From Xiphydria camelus (taxonomy: Eukaryota; Arthropoda; Insecta; Hymenoptera; Xiphydriidae), in the NCBI GenBank assembly GCA_963678675.1, contig OY783191.1, positions 17,079,096 through 17,143,095 on the forward strand: 64,000 nt of DNA, read 5' to 3'. This document shows, piece after piece, positions 44,222 through 55,049 of this stretch. The number at the start of each line of letters is the position of its first letter. Within the stretch, counting starts at the first letter, position 1. The notes below the pieces were generated by a model, which did no database searches, was not told the origin of the DNA, and worked only from the letters and a program-made list of their open reading frames with translations. The position numbers and the translations under genes were made by a program.

Positions 44222-44553
44222 CGGACTTTGATTTCCAACATGTTTTGTATTAGTAACATCGTAGGAACAATAAGATGCGTCCACTTCCGTCTGTATTCGA
44301 GGGCTCGGTGGATCGCCCGTGGCAGGTTCCGGAGCCGCGACAACGCGTAAAAAACGTGCGAATGTGGCGCCACTGGCGGATTTACGGAGGGGAGTTGCAG
44401 TACCGGGTGCAATTTTAGCACGAGGAACTTCTGATGCAGATCGCGCAGATGCCATCAGCGCATCACCCTCGTTGTCTACTTGTTTCTCCACCGGGGCTAC
44501 TGGAGACTGTGGTTCGACAGCCATTGAAACTGCTCGCCTCTTCTTTGGAGAAC
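44222..44553 (-). CDS. Probable internal exon of an unrecognised host gene
   Basis: On the minus strand a pyrimidine-rich acceptor (TTGTTTGATCTTTACGCAG) opens an exon of 332 nt in one clean frame that ends at a consensus donor (CCG followed by GTGAGTATA). The product segment starts GSPKKRRAVSM, a likely basic nuclear-localisation signal. It continues with Ala/Pro/Ser-rich, probably disordered sequence (VEPQSPVAPVEKQ, SEVPRAKIAPG) and ends near SYCSYDVTNT. GC content and codon use are higher than in the surrounding repeats, which supports a resident gene. The gene is not recognised. The neighbouring exons are not identified. Confidence 0.6.
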
Positions 44554-44603
44554 CTGCGTAAAGATCAAACAAAATACATGTATCATAATTGTTGAATTAC
44601 ATA

Positions 44604-45003
44604 CCAGGTGATTCTGTAATATTACGACAAACTTCAAGGATGGGCTCCTTGGATGTGAAAATAAGAAAAAAAGTTCCTATGAACATGGGTCCGGAAACGC
44701 TGAGTTTCGGAGAAACAGGGTGTTGAATTTTTATACAAATTCTCTTCCATCAACAAACAGTACAAAGTCTGTAATTTAATTGGAAATAAATATGTTTATT
44801 TGTAATAATAGATGATACACCAAGCTAAGAAAAATGCACAGTGAAGCAAGAAAATAAATTATGAAAAAAATTTGTATAAAAATGAACACCCTGTTTCTCC
44901 GAAACTCAGCGTTTCCGGACCCATGTTCATAGGAACTTTTTTTCTTATTTTCATCCAAGGAACCCATCCTTGAAGTTTGTCGCAATATTAAAGAATCACC
45001 CGG
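44604..45003. mobile_element. TA-target MITE in the intron before the exon
   Basis: CCAGGTGATTCTGTAATATT end with complement at 44984-45003, TA flanks. Inner arms of about 110 bp include CGGAAACGCTGAGTTTCGGA. Non-coding. Only about 50 bp separate it from the acceptor of the 44222-44553 exon. Confidence 0.85.
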
Positions 45004-45207
45004 TATATAGGTAGGGCATTTAGTTTGTAATTTGACTGATTTTTTAAGCATGATTAGCATTATTGACTTAATCGACTAATTTATTTTTCTTACTTCTTCT
45101 CAAATGAGTCTTGGAGCAACAAAATCATATTGTCATTAATTACATTGTTATAATTAAGTCTTTCGTAATGAAGAGCAATTCTAAACTTTTATGTCATTTA
45201 TATATTA

Positions 45208-45456
45208 TTAATGTATTTCTGTACATTTAAAAATGCAATATTTCCTACTATAAATTTTCAAAATCAAAACTTGCAACAATACAAAATGCAAGCAATCCAA
45301 CTGTAGTAAAAATGTAACTGAAGTGGTAAAATAACGATAAAAGTCTTGAAAAGAATGTTGCAGTTGAACACCATCATGCAATAAGTTATTACAAATAGGA
45401 AAATAAGACAGTCCTACGTCGACTGCTTCATTGCGAACATTAGTTGTCAGCATCAA
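45208..45456 (-). CDS. Unrecognised 82-codon frame
   Basis: Begins MMLTTNVRNEAVDVGLSYFP and becomes hydrophobic (LLQLDCLHFVLLQVLI). No repeat signature is visible, and no domain or splice support was found. Could be an exon, a relic or chance in AT-rich DNA. Confidence 0.2.
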   Translation of the reverse strand: MMLTTNVRNEAVDVGLSYFPICNNLLHDGVQLQHSFQDFYRYFTTSVTFLLQLDCLHFVLLQVLILKIYSRKYCIFKCTEIH

Positions 45457-45892
45457 ACAGCCGAAAATTGTTAGTAATTACTTCATTCTTGGATTTTACT
45501 AAAATTCGAAGGTAGGACAAATTATGAGTAACTTATGAATTACAATTAGTAAATATTATCAATGTTTGTATGTTGATTCGAATCCGTAAGAGAAAAATGA
45601 CTAGTACGTTAAATTCAGAAAAAAGAGGCGCTCGCTATAAATCGCGTACATAAATCTTGATGAAATAGCCAATATTTGTTCCAGCTGCTTAGTATCGCGA
45701 AAGAAAATCATTGCTTTTAATAGATTTGTTGACTCTGAATTTGAATCCGTAAGTAACGTGAGGATAGTATATCACGTTTCTTAGAAAAATAAGGTAGAAT
45801 TTATCTAAAACAATATTTGTACGACCGACTTCATTTTTCTACAAAAACATGATATGCGTAAAACATAATAGTACACGGAAATAGTACTTTTT

Positions 45893-46670
45893 AGAAGAAA
45901 TAATGTATAAAGTTTTCATATTACGTAAATTATGTTCCTAGTGGGAGTAGGAATAAATCCCCAAAAAGTTCTCATGTGGTCGATGTCCGTAACATCCCTT
46001 ATTTTGCAGAAAAAAAACACCCCCGGATGGTACATTGTGCCGCTTTTTCTCAATTTCCTCGTAAACTGTTGTTCAAGCGTAAAAAATGTATAGAACCAAA
46101 AATGTTCGCCATTAAATTCTACACAAAAACTGTTCTATGAGCATTTTAGCTAATCCTCTCTGAATTTCCGCACATAACGTTCAAAGTTAGGTGTAGTTTT
46201 AGCATGTAAAATGTGGCTTTAATTGTAGTGATTTTCATAGTCCTCTAGAGTGCTATAATATCGCTACTTAAGTATTATCTTAGTCAAATTTTTAAATTTG
46301 AAAGGGATTTTAGAGCATTATAACTATATATTTAACGGCCTGCTAAAAACTACCCTTAACTTTAAACGTATTTTGCGAGAATTCAGTAAGGATTAGCTAA
46401 CATATTTATAGAACAGTTTTTGTGTAGAATTTAATGGTGAACATTTTTAGTTCTATACATTTTTTACGTTTGATCAACGGTTTACGAGGAAATTGAGAAA
46501 AACCGGCACAATGTACCATCCGGGGGTGTTTTTTTTTGCAAAATATGGGATGTTGCGGGCACTGGACAATTGGGAACTTTGTAGGGGGTTTTGTTCCTGA
46601 TCCCATTAGGAAAATGTATACGTAATATGAAAACTTTATAGATTATTTCTCCTATTCCATGTCTATATGT
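45893..46670. repeat. Foldback with ~330-bp arms
   Basis: 45893-46230 and 46340-46670 are inverted copies (for example ACACCCCCGGATGGTACATT with the complement near 46515). Arms are about 80-85% alike, so it is old. Non-coding loop of about 110 bp. Confidence 0.8.
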
Positions 46671-46689
46671 TTAATTTACGTATACTATA

Positions 46690-47197
46690 AGAACATTTGA
46701 AATCAGTAATTCAAGATCTATACAACCCATCAAGTTTAGTTCTAAATTTTTTCTTCAGTAGTGTTATCGATATTTTCATTAATCATTAAAGCGCGTACAT
46801 GCCAGATGTTGTAGATACCTATGTACTTTTAAAAATTAGGATGAACTGAGTTTCTACCGGTTATTGAGACAATTGATCGAACCACATTTTAATGTTTTCT
46901 AGAAGTAATGATCTGTCTGCATCATCGTTATAATACATATATTTTTACTATTCCCCGAGAAAATCGTATCTGTATCGATTAAATGAGAAAGAATGTAACT
47001 CTTTTTTCCTGTAAGAACAATTTATTTTGAAAACGCAAAATGAATGAAGATGTAAGTTTTTATATGTTTACTTTTTATGCAATTTTAGTGCTTAAAGCTC
47101 CACTGAGTCCCTCTGACGTTTGAGCGAAGCAGGGAATTAATACTCCTCGTGCAATAAAATCGTGAGCAGTGTGGTTTGTTGCATGTGAAGACACATA
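46690..47197. other. No gene seen
   Basis: AT-rich, without inverted repeats or convincing frames. Confidence 0.4.
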
Positions 47198-47371
47198 CGG
47201 GGTGTCCCAACTATCGTGAACAGTAGCACATATCTCTCAAACGAGCGTGATTTCCGAAAATCTTCTTAAAGTTATACTGTTTAGCTTAGCGCATAAAACA
47301 CATCTAATAATTGTTTAATGTCCGTTTCCAGTATCAAGAACGGGCGTAGATCTCTCAATTCTTACCCGTAA

Positions 47372-47397
47372 GTATTAATAATAATAATAATAATAAT
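47372..47397. repeat. (AAT)n microsatellite
   Basis: About eight AAT units. Confidence 0.9.
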
Positions 47398-47793
47398 TAG
47401 GGCTAGGAAGTTCGTCTCACTAAAAAGTCTGGTAATGGAGAACCCTTCACATCGCGACGTACAGCGTTTCATAAATTCGATGAACAGTAGGGAATCACGG
47501 CATATGGAAGTGGCTTCGAGCTTAGTTAACATTGCAAAATACCCATGAAAAACTATTATACCGACGAAATATGAAGAAAAACTCTGCCGATAAAATATTT
47601 AATAAATCATTACGTAATTTGTACAAATAATCACGAATTTGCAAACCTCCATTGGGACAATGAAAATTAAGATATTTCACTTCCAGCAGATCTTTCTTCG
47701 TAGATATTTGAAGATGCTAAATAAATATTAGGTAGAAAAAAAGAGACCCAAGAATTCTACACCTAGACGGCACCGCTGCTGAAAAGAGACATA

Positions 47794-48534
47794 AGGTTCG
47801 TTCCAACTAACATGAGAACTGGTTCTGAACTCGGCGGAGTGTGCGCAGTCTGACTTAGCCGTTCCAACAAACACAGAACTGGTTCTGGAACGATTCCAAA
47901 GAGCGTTCCAATTAAACTGCGGACTGTAACAGAACGGTTCTAGAACGGTAATTCCAGTCCCTAGTTCCGAGTTGGGACGATTTTCTAGCCTACGCGTAGT
48001 AAGGCGCGAGACGCGCTCTATTTGAATCGGTGAGTCCAAGAACAGTACAAATGCATAAAGTTTCGAGAAAAAATGAAAAAACATAATAACTTCACAATGA
48101 GTTAATGGCCATGATATAAAAGTTGTGATAACTTTTTAGGTAAATGATAATTGAAAATAAAAAATCCGAAAAAATCACTCCCCTCCAAGTTATAGAAGGA
48201 AAAAATGTATGCACTCTTGTACTCTTTTTGGACTCATCTTTCTTTTTCTGCTTTTTTGAATGTTTGTGCATGATAAGCTCTTGAAAACTGTAATGTTTTT
48301 TACGTTTCAACAATTAGTTGAACTCACACATTCGCTTAGAATAACCCGTGATTTTCCGCAAAATGTATACAAAAGGTGGACAAGCCTCCCTGTGCTGTGT
48401 GCGATCCTGTGTTCCAACACATCCCATGAATTCAGCTCTAGAACGCATCTGACTGGCGCATGCGCATTAAATAATTCTTAACTAGTTCCAGGACGGTTCT
48501 AGAACTGTCCTAAAATGCTTGTTGGAACGAACCT
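47794..48534. mobile_element. AGGTTCGTTCCAAC-ended element
   Basis: Ends AGGTTCGTTCCAACTAAC / GTTGGAACGAACCT with ATA duplicated (47791-47793, 48535-48537). Internal GGTTCTAGAAC words. Its excision rejoins the left arm of the surrounding foldback exactly. Second member of the 41685-42790 family. Confidence 0.9.
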
Positions 48535-48649
48535 ATAGGTTTCAAGTTCGACGTGCACTTTTTGAAATTTCTCGTATCCAAATACATGAGGCCACAATTT
48601 TCAAAATTCACGTTTAGTACACCCGTAACTTTCGGGCTCCAGGCGTATC

Positions 48650-48910
48650 CCTTCAAAAACTATGAGTCTGTCTACGTGGATGCAGGAAACTACGGATAGA
48701 TTACTTATGAAGCCTGAAACCTGCGGTGGTCTCTACCTGGGCTTGAAAACTACGTCACGGCATACCTGGACGCGAAAAGCTATGAAGAAATACACTTGAA
48801 GCCGGAAACGTACGATACGCTGTACCTCGACTTAGAAAACTACGGTGTGGTACAACTGGATACGGAAAACTACGAAAGGATACACTTGTAGCTGCAAGAA
48901 ACGTACGATG
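48650..48910 (+). repeat. 30-bp minisatellite that reads as a 10-residue repeat
   Basis: Units of about 30 bp built around TAC(C)TGGAC...GAAAACTACG. In one plus frame several consecutive units read like AYLDAKSYEE, IHLKPETYDT, LYLDLENYGV, VQLDTENYER, a decapeptide pattern with conserved Leu, Glu and Tyr. Two stops upstream and one at about 48889 break the frame. Confidence 0.7.
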
Positions 48911-48917
48911 AATACAT

Positions 48918-48992
48918 CCCGGAGAATGTCTCGGCGAAAGTCCCGGAAAAAGTCTCGGAGAATATCCCGGAAAATATCCCGGAGATACACCT
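48918..48992 (+). repeat. 12-bp repeat (IPEN/VPEK tetrapeptides)
   Basis: Six units alternating TCCCGGAGAATG / TCTCGGCGAAAG style, in frame with the preceding decapeptide repeat after its stop, reading IPEN-VSAK-VPEK-VSEN-IPEN-IPEI. Probably local slippage from one unit. Confidence 0.8.
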
Positions 48993-49714
48993 GGAGCTTG
49001 AAAGGTACGAGTGCGCTAGACATAGACTTCGAAAATTGTGGCCTCATGTACTTGGACATGGGAACTATGAATAGGTGTACGTGTTGAACTTGACACCTAT
49101 GCCTCGTTTCAGCAGCAGTGCCGTCTAGGATATGCTGATATGCTGGAAAGATATGCTGGAAGTAAAATATCTTAAAGCAGTTAAATATCTTAAAATATGA
49201 AATAATTTTTTTATGCAAGTTAATATCAATAGAAACCTCCTGGTGCAATTTTTGGTAGATTGATCGTTTAGTATGTTTGATAAAAATTAATTACCAATTA
49301 GGAAATAACCCAGTCTTATGGGCAAATCACATTTTTGGGTTTTTTTTTGTAATATCCAAGATTAAAAAATAAAAAAATACCAAAAAACAAACAAAAAAAG
49401 TTACAGCCATCGAGGAAAATTACTGACCGTTTGATACTTTAGTTATAAATAATTTCTGCTTCTCGGTCTTCGAAAATGGCGCGTCGAGTAGATGTGGCAA
49501 CGTCGTGTCAGTGGAATGGGGTCAAGCGGACATTTCAAATCTCGTTTTCCCTACTCTGGGCCACGAGCTATTGATGATATCGAGGTCGTGGCTTAGAAAA
49601 AGGGCAGAAAGTTTTCAAAATTCCTTTATTAATTGAAAATAATAAGAGGATAATTACACAGCTCCACAAAAAGATCGAAAAAATGCTTCCTCTGACCAGA
49701 CCAGTATATCTATG

Positions 49715-50586
49715 TTTTTGGGGTCGCTGAATCTGAATCCGATGTCCGTTTGTCTCCATCACGTCACATTTTTTTTAAATCTCAAAAAACCATCAATAGA
49801 TCATGATTTTCAAAAAGTTAATGGACTTAAACCAAATTCGCTATAGGGGGTTTTTTGGGTCGCTGATCACGAATCTGAAATCGGATTTCAAAAATTCGAG
49901 ATGGCGGATCCAATGTGGCGGACAAGATTTTTGAAAACCGACGGATTCATGCCGAATTTAGTATAAGGGGTTTTTTGGGGTCGCTGATCATGAATCTGAG
50001 TCAGATTTTAAACATTCAAGATGGCGGATCCAATATGGAGGACGAGATTTTCAAAAACTGAATTTTTGTAAATATAACCATATTCGTCATTAGCGATCGA
50101 AAAAATCCCCCCATACCAAGTTTGGCATGAATCCGTCGATTTTCGAAAATCTCGTCCTCCATATTCGATCTGCCATCTTGAATTTTTGAAACCTGACTCC
50201 AGATTCGTGATCAGCGATCAAAAAAAAACCCTATACCGTATTTGGTTTAAGTTGAATAAGCCATTAAGAATGTCGTCTTTCTAATTCAAGGAAATTTCCC
50301 ACTGTGCTCCGCTGACCATAAAGGTCACATGAAAAAAAATGGCCAAGGACATATTTGAATATGAAGTTTCCCGCTCTTTTCATTTCCGGTATCAAAAACA
50401 GGGGTTCGCATTTAAAAAGATCAATTTGACCTTGATATGACCTTGAGTCATGGTCAAGGTCAAATCCAATATGACCATTGGGTAGCTAGGGAAAAATCCT
50501 AAAAGTTTTGCATTAAACATTTTTCTCTAAAATGATTTCCCGCTGAAATAATCAGCCGTACCGGGACTTTTTGAAGACCCTGTATA
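49715..50586. mobile_element. 10438-type element, right end plus rearranged interior
   Basis: Ends at 50586 with the TIR complement (CGGGACTTTTTGAAGACCCTG, then TA). The interior has direct and inverted copies of GGTCGCTGATCACGAATCTG and CAAGATGGCGGATCCAATAT. The left TIR is missing, so it is truncated. Confidence 0.75.
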
Positions 50587-50836
50587 ACAATTAATATCAT
50601 TTGTTTTTGGCAACCAATGGTTTCTCACCAAATCATAAATAACGTAAATCTTAAGAATCTAAAAGCTATGAAAGTTGAATTATAACTTTGCTGAAGCCAG
50701 AAATTCCTCTCACCTGAAAATGGAGATATTTTATTTACTATTGGGAATCGACATGAGGGCGTGACCTAACCAATATGGCGCCGAATAAGACCTAAAGCAT
50801 TCTACAATATACGCGATTTGTGAGAAAATAGTAAAA

Positions 50837-51019
50837 TTGTTAATAACTGTAGATCAAATTTATGATTGGGCCCAAACAAATCCTTCCCATCGCAATGTGA
50901 TTGAAGGAAATCGTTACCTTAATGCTAATCACATCATAAAAATTGGTAGAAATGTGGAAAATGTGACATTCGGTTATATCAGTTTGACAGCTTTCTGTCT
51001 TCAAACGTCTCATTTAACG
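50837..51019 (+). pseudogene. Fragment of a YqaJ/SWIM-type transposon protein (tentative)
   Basis: 61-codon frame with YDWAQTNPSHRNVIEGNRYL, NANHIIKIG and FCLQTSHL. The last phrase resembles the leader region of insect YqaJ/SWIM transposon proteins as I recall them. It is cut off at 51019. No SWIM finger follows. Confidence 0.35.
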
Positions 51020-51028
51020 TAGCACGTT

Positions 51029-51214
51029 TCATTTTGTAGCACGTTGCCATGCCTTCAAATTATCTATTTTTTCTAATTTTCCAAATAGTTTTTCAATGTA
51101 TACTACGCGTTCATTTGGTTTTGGAAAACCGTGAAAACACAAGAATAAATGTTTTTTCGTATTACTTTCGCAGCAACTAACTGCACAAGACTTTACATAG
51201 TTTTTTTTATTCAT
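51029..51214 (-). pseudogene. THAP-domain fragment
   Basis: Minus-strand frame NYVKSCAVSCCESNTKKHLF, LCFHGFPKPNERV. The spacing of the two first cysteines, the H-x-F-P motif and a later Trp fit the first half of a THAP zinc finger. The closing C-x2-H is lost at the stop. THAP fingers are DNA-binding modules shared by P-type transposases and host proteins. Confidence 0.55.
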
Positions 51215-51293
51215 TCTACGAAGCTTACACCACTCATTATATTCTTCAAACTTTATAAATTCTCACGTAAATTTCATTCACTAAACACGATCA

Positions 51294-51416
51294 GGGGCCC
51301 TTTTCTCGAACTCACTCGTATCTTTGCGTGCACGCACCTTAGCGAATAGACCAATTAGGATCAAGTATTCCGTTGTGGTGGGATTACGGACAACGGAAGT
51401 TCGAGAAAGGGGCCCC
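51294..51416. mobile_element. 123-bp GGGGCCC-ended MITE
   Basis: Left GGGGCCCTTTTCTCGAACT and right complement AGTTCGAGAAAGGGGCCCC. Short palindrome of Harbinger style. The target duplication is not clear. Confidence 0.65.
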
Positions 51417-51711
51417 AGCTGTCCGTACTTTGTACATAGCGTCTTAATAATGATTGGGGGGATCCGCCACCAGATGGCGAGTATCCAATGTCGATTACCA
51501 ATAACATCCAGCAACATCCAAGAATAATAAAGTCATTTGCCCAAAAATGATCATGTAAACACTGAAAACTAAAATATCAATATTTAAACACCTAGGAACA
51601 TGAAGCGTGAGTACTTGGCTGATTTCGAGGTCTTTTTTCCCTTGAATCGCGTAATAAACCACATAACAATCAATAATAAACTTCTTTTGTTTAACAAGTA
51701 AAAGCTGTTCC

Positions 51712-53516
51712 TTAATCATAACTTTCAAACTCAAATAACTTATATCTTAGTATTCTCAAAACTTTAAAATTTCGACTCTCTCTCAGAATATGATATTTAT
51801 CGAATCTTCTAAAAGAATGAAACGAAGTGAGACCGATTTTTCTATGCTTCGCAGTCACAGACTTTACTTCTGAAACCTTTTCCCATCTCATATTTAGAAA
51901 ATTTTCATTCTCTTTAACATCATTTTCTGGCACGAAGAAAACAGTGACTTTCTTGCAGTATTTCTTAGCGTTTTCGTAATACTCTACAGCAGAATTGATA
52001 TTTAAATGTTCAGATTTTACCTTAGTCCAAATAAGATTTTTCAGAGCAGCACCAACGCCATCGACAGCTCCTTTGCCATGGGAAGCAGCGAACGTATTCC
52101 ATTCAATGGAAGACAAATCGAGATCATCTTGTAAATAACACAAATTTGAGATGGTATATTTACTTCTAAATTGACTTGCTGCATTGTCCGAAAAAAGAAT
52201 CAGGCGATTCACATTTGGCATGAAGTGCTTCATGTGTGTCGCAATAACTTTTAGGAATGTCCAGACCGAATTTTTTGAGTGACTTAAATCGTCACTGATG
52301 ATAGCGACAGAGTCAACTTTATCATTATTCCATATGCAACAAGTAAATATCGTGACTTGACGCTGCTTCCAATGAGCACTCTGAATTTGATTCTGAGCTG
52401 TCAAAGTTGCATTTTCAGAAAAGTCAACCTGGACTACTGCTACTTCAACATTTTTTTCATTTTTACACGTCTCAAAATATCGGGATTGAATTCTTTTCGC
52501 AAAACAATGTTTTTTAAAGCCAGGAAGATCGACGTTCAATTCTGAAACAACATCTTGAACCGTACGTTTTTCCTCTGCAATTTGAAAAAATCCATCAACA
52601 ATTTTCCATTTCTTTGTCGTGACATGCATCTGGAGATCTACATTCTTTGGCAACAAAATTTTCACGTCGTATTTGCAATTCGGGCAATCGTTGAACATAC
52701 AATTTTCGAGTGTTTCGTCGCAGCACATGGAGGTCAGTAATTCTTTGTATGAAAATGGAAATTCTTCGCAACAAGTGTGAACTGATTCGACAGCAAACGA
52801 AAAATTACAATGACATTTACATACACAAACATTATGTGGTGTTTGAGTTGCGGGAAGAACGCATTTAGGCCGAAATGAATAGAAATACGCTAAGGAAACT
52901 TTCACATCAGGATTCTCCTTTATAAACTCATAATACGCGTCGCTGATATTCATTAGCATATGACGTACTGGAATGCGTTCTCGCTTTCCGGTTTCGTTAT
53001 TTTTTATCGATTTGACATCACGCTTTCCTGGAGCTTGACGACTTACATTATCGTTATAAAAAAATTTTTCAACCAGAGCTCTTGTTTCATTTTCCTTCGG
53101 AAGGCCAGGATTGGAGAGATTCTTGAATTTAAACCAGGTTTCTGGATCGCTTGTCCTTTTTACCAATTCATTTACTACGGTTTTTCGTTTACTTGGGCTT
53201 CTTGGAAGTACAGCAGTGACCTTACTAACAGCTTTTCCAAAACTTTGAGGGCATTTGTACGAACCCCTTTTTCTAGTAGGACTTTGGAATAAGGCTATAT
53301 TAGCCATTTTCTTTAATTGTCGAGATTTATGTTGCTTTTTATTATTATATCTTCTTAGATCTAACAGATCCGCTTCAGTCATAGTTGCTTTTTTTTTGTA
53401 GTAAGCTACTTTTTTTCGTTCTCTTTCTTTTTTTTATACTCCTCCCATTTGTCAGCATCCTGTTTTTGTTTCTTCCGAGATTTGGCCATCAATTCTCTTT
53501 TGGAAGTTGGAGGCAT
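51712..53516 (-). CDS. Putative transposase-like protein with Cys-rich middle and D...D...HGKG motifs
   Basis: An open frame of 556 codons runs from ATG 53382 to 51712, the longest non-repetitive frame here. A probable true start lies at 53516 (MPPTSKRELMAKSRKK), separated by a one-base slip in an A8 tract near 53434. Layout: a basic N-terminus; a cysteine-rich region at residues 180-250 (VCVCKCHCNF, CCEEFPF, SMCC, CPNC) that may bind zinc; then VVQVDFSEN, QSAHWKQRQVTIFTCC, LFSDNAASQFRSKYT and FAASHGKGAVDGVGAAL. These phrases recur in arthropod repeat-encoded proteins I have seen unnamed. The two Asp sites and the HGKGxxDG motif suggest an RNase H-fold nuclease (inference). It lies within 47198-54685. 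Confidence 0.6.
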
Positions 53517-53604
53517 GATCTGTCAAAATAGGACGAGTTTAAAATATTTTTTGAAGAAGTGCCATTGTTGGCAAGTGAGACGTTAACTATCCGATCTCAT
53601 TTCA

Positions 53605-53775
53605 TGTCACCTCCGTTACCTAGTTTTCTTCCGAAATACATCAAATAAAATTAGGGAGAAAATACTGGTTGTACTTTGTCATCGTCTAACTTTGTTTCCG
53701 AAATCGCCAATCTTTACAAGTGAATACATCGAGGTTATTCAAACTTTAGTCATTTGTGGGTAACGGAGGTGACGT
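53605..53775. repeat. Inverted pair GTCACCTCCGTTACC near the gene start
   Basis: GTCACCTCCGTTACC (about 53607-53621) and GGTAACGGAGGTGAC (about 53760-53774) face each other 140 bp apart, just upstream of the 51712-53516 gene. They could be subterminal transposase-binding sites or one end of a short palindromic element. Confidence 0.5.
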
Positions 53776-53871
53776 TGAAACAACAAAAGGTTCTTAACGT
53801 CGTAACATTTCAATAAACTCACCGTTCTAGATGAAATTCAGGTCACTCAAAGAACAAAACAACTTATTTAG

Positions 53872-54580
53872 TTATCTAACATCAAAAAAGTCATAAGCGC
53901 ATATAATCGGCTCGAAACAGGGCTCACAATGATGGCACGACAATGCGCTGCCGTCGGCGTTTTTGCCGGTACTGCAGATTGCACTTGAAAAAAAGCGGTA
54001 AACTGAAATTTTCGAATCAATTTCCGTGTTTTCTTTATTATGAAGCATCTCTTGAATCATATTAGATGTTAGATTGCCTATTTACATTATCTGAAAATCT
54101 GAATGATTGGTTTCACTTTTTTTAGAATGGCCGAATGGCAGTTTCGTAGATGGAAGCATCGTAAAAAAGCTCCTGATTACATGAAGTCAGAATAACACGA
54201 TTTCTCTTAGAAGATAACCATACGACCGTGCAAATATAATAAGTTTTGTTGAATAGTATAAGTTTTATGGGATACGTGACACAATGCAGCCTGGTTTTAT
54301 GGTAAGTACCCAAAAAATCCTAATTTTACTTGAAGTATAGCGGCTGTCAATGTTCCCTTCGATTCCTTCGCGACTTTCGTGAGTAAATAACACATCATTT
54401 AAGTATTTTTTTCCACGAAAACGCTGCATTGCGATCTATAAATGATCACTCAGAATGTATGACAATTGATCTATATGCGTAAGTCTTCAGAAATTATGAT
54501 AACGTATAAATTACAGGAACGGAAACATAGGGGTTTATGTTCGAGACAATCGCGCCAACCTATATTTTGCTGTAAACCTG
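53872..54580. other. No gene seen
   Basis: AT-rich. The short frames (53872-54060 minus, 54122-54313 minus) lack motifs. Nothing is supported. Confidence 0.4.
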
Positions 54581-54775
54581 AGAAAAATAGCTATTAAATG
54601 GTACAACTTTTGTTTAAGAAGACTTCTAGAAATCATGTTTATTTGGGAGATATGTACTACTGTCCACGGTCGTTGGGACACCTGGTATAAATTCCTATGG
54701 TTATTTCTAAGCACGGCGCCGTGCGGACACGGCACACGGTGAAAAGACGCATCGTCTGAAGCGGTCTTAGAATTG

Positions 54776-54885
54776 TACACCCGGCAACAATAATTCTGAT
54801 CGACCTGCTTTGGATGACAATATCATCAAATCGACCGTAGCTGAATCGTAAGAGGGGACAGCTATGTACATGTGACGAAACTGGG
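54776..54885. repeat. Partial copy of the 35451-35665 MITE
   Basis: Shares TACACC...ATTCTGATCGACCTGCTTT and ATCAAATCGACCGTAGCT with the full palindrome, ending at TATGTACATG. Only about half is present. Confidence 0.65.
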
Positions 54886-55049
54886 TATTCTCGATTTTTT
54901 TGATGTGTAAAAATCTATGCTATGGCTCTGCGGTACGACCTTCCTGGGAAATTGAGCGTCAGACGTAAGTCATGTAGATGTGACTGCGTCATTCCCTTGG
55001 CTACCCAGTGGTCGTATTGGATTTGACTTTGACCGTGACCTTTAAGGTA

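Larger units (their letters stand above)
47761..49130. repeat. Foldback with internal minisatellites, left arm split by a MITE
   Basis: The right arm 49026-49130 matches, inverted, the left arm 47761-47793 plus 48535-48610. Shared words are CCTAGACGGCACYGCTGCTG and ATGAGGCCACAATTTTC. The left arm is interrupted by the MITE 47794-48534. The interior carries the 30-bp and 12-bp repeats listed next. Confidence 0.8.
47198..54685. mobile_element. Possible 7.5-kb TA-flanked transposon
   Basis: Left CGGGGTGTCCCAACTATCGT and right complement (GGTCGTTGGGACACCTGG), with TA at 47196-47197 and 54686-54687. Similarity between the two ends continues for about 100 bp inward (ACAGTAGYACATATCTC and TTCTTAAA). 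It encloses the gene at 51715-53516 plus several nested elements. Alternatively the ends are two independent partial copies in opposite orientation. Confidence 0.45.
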
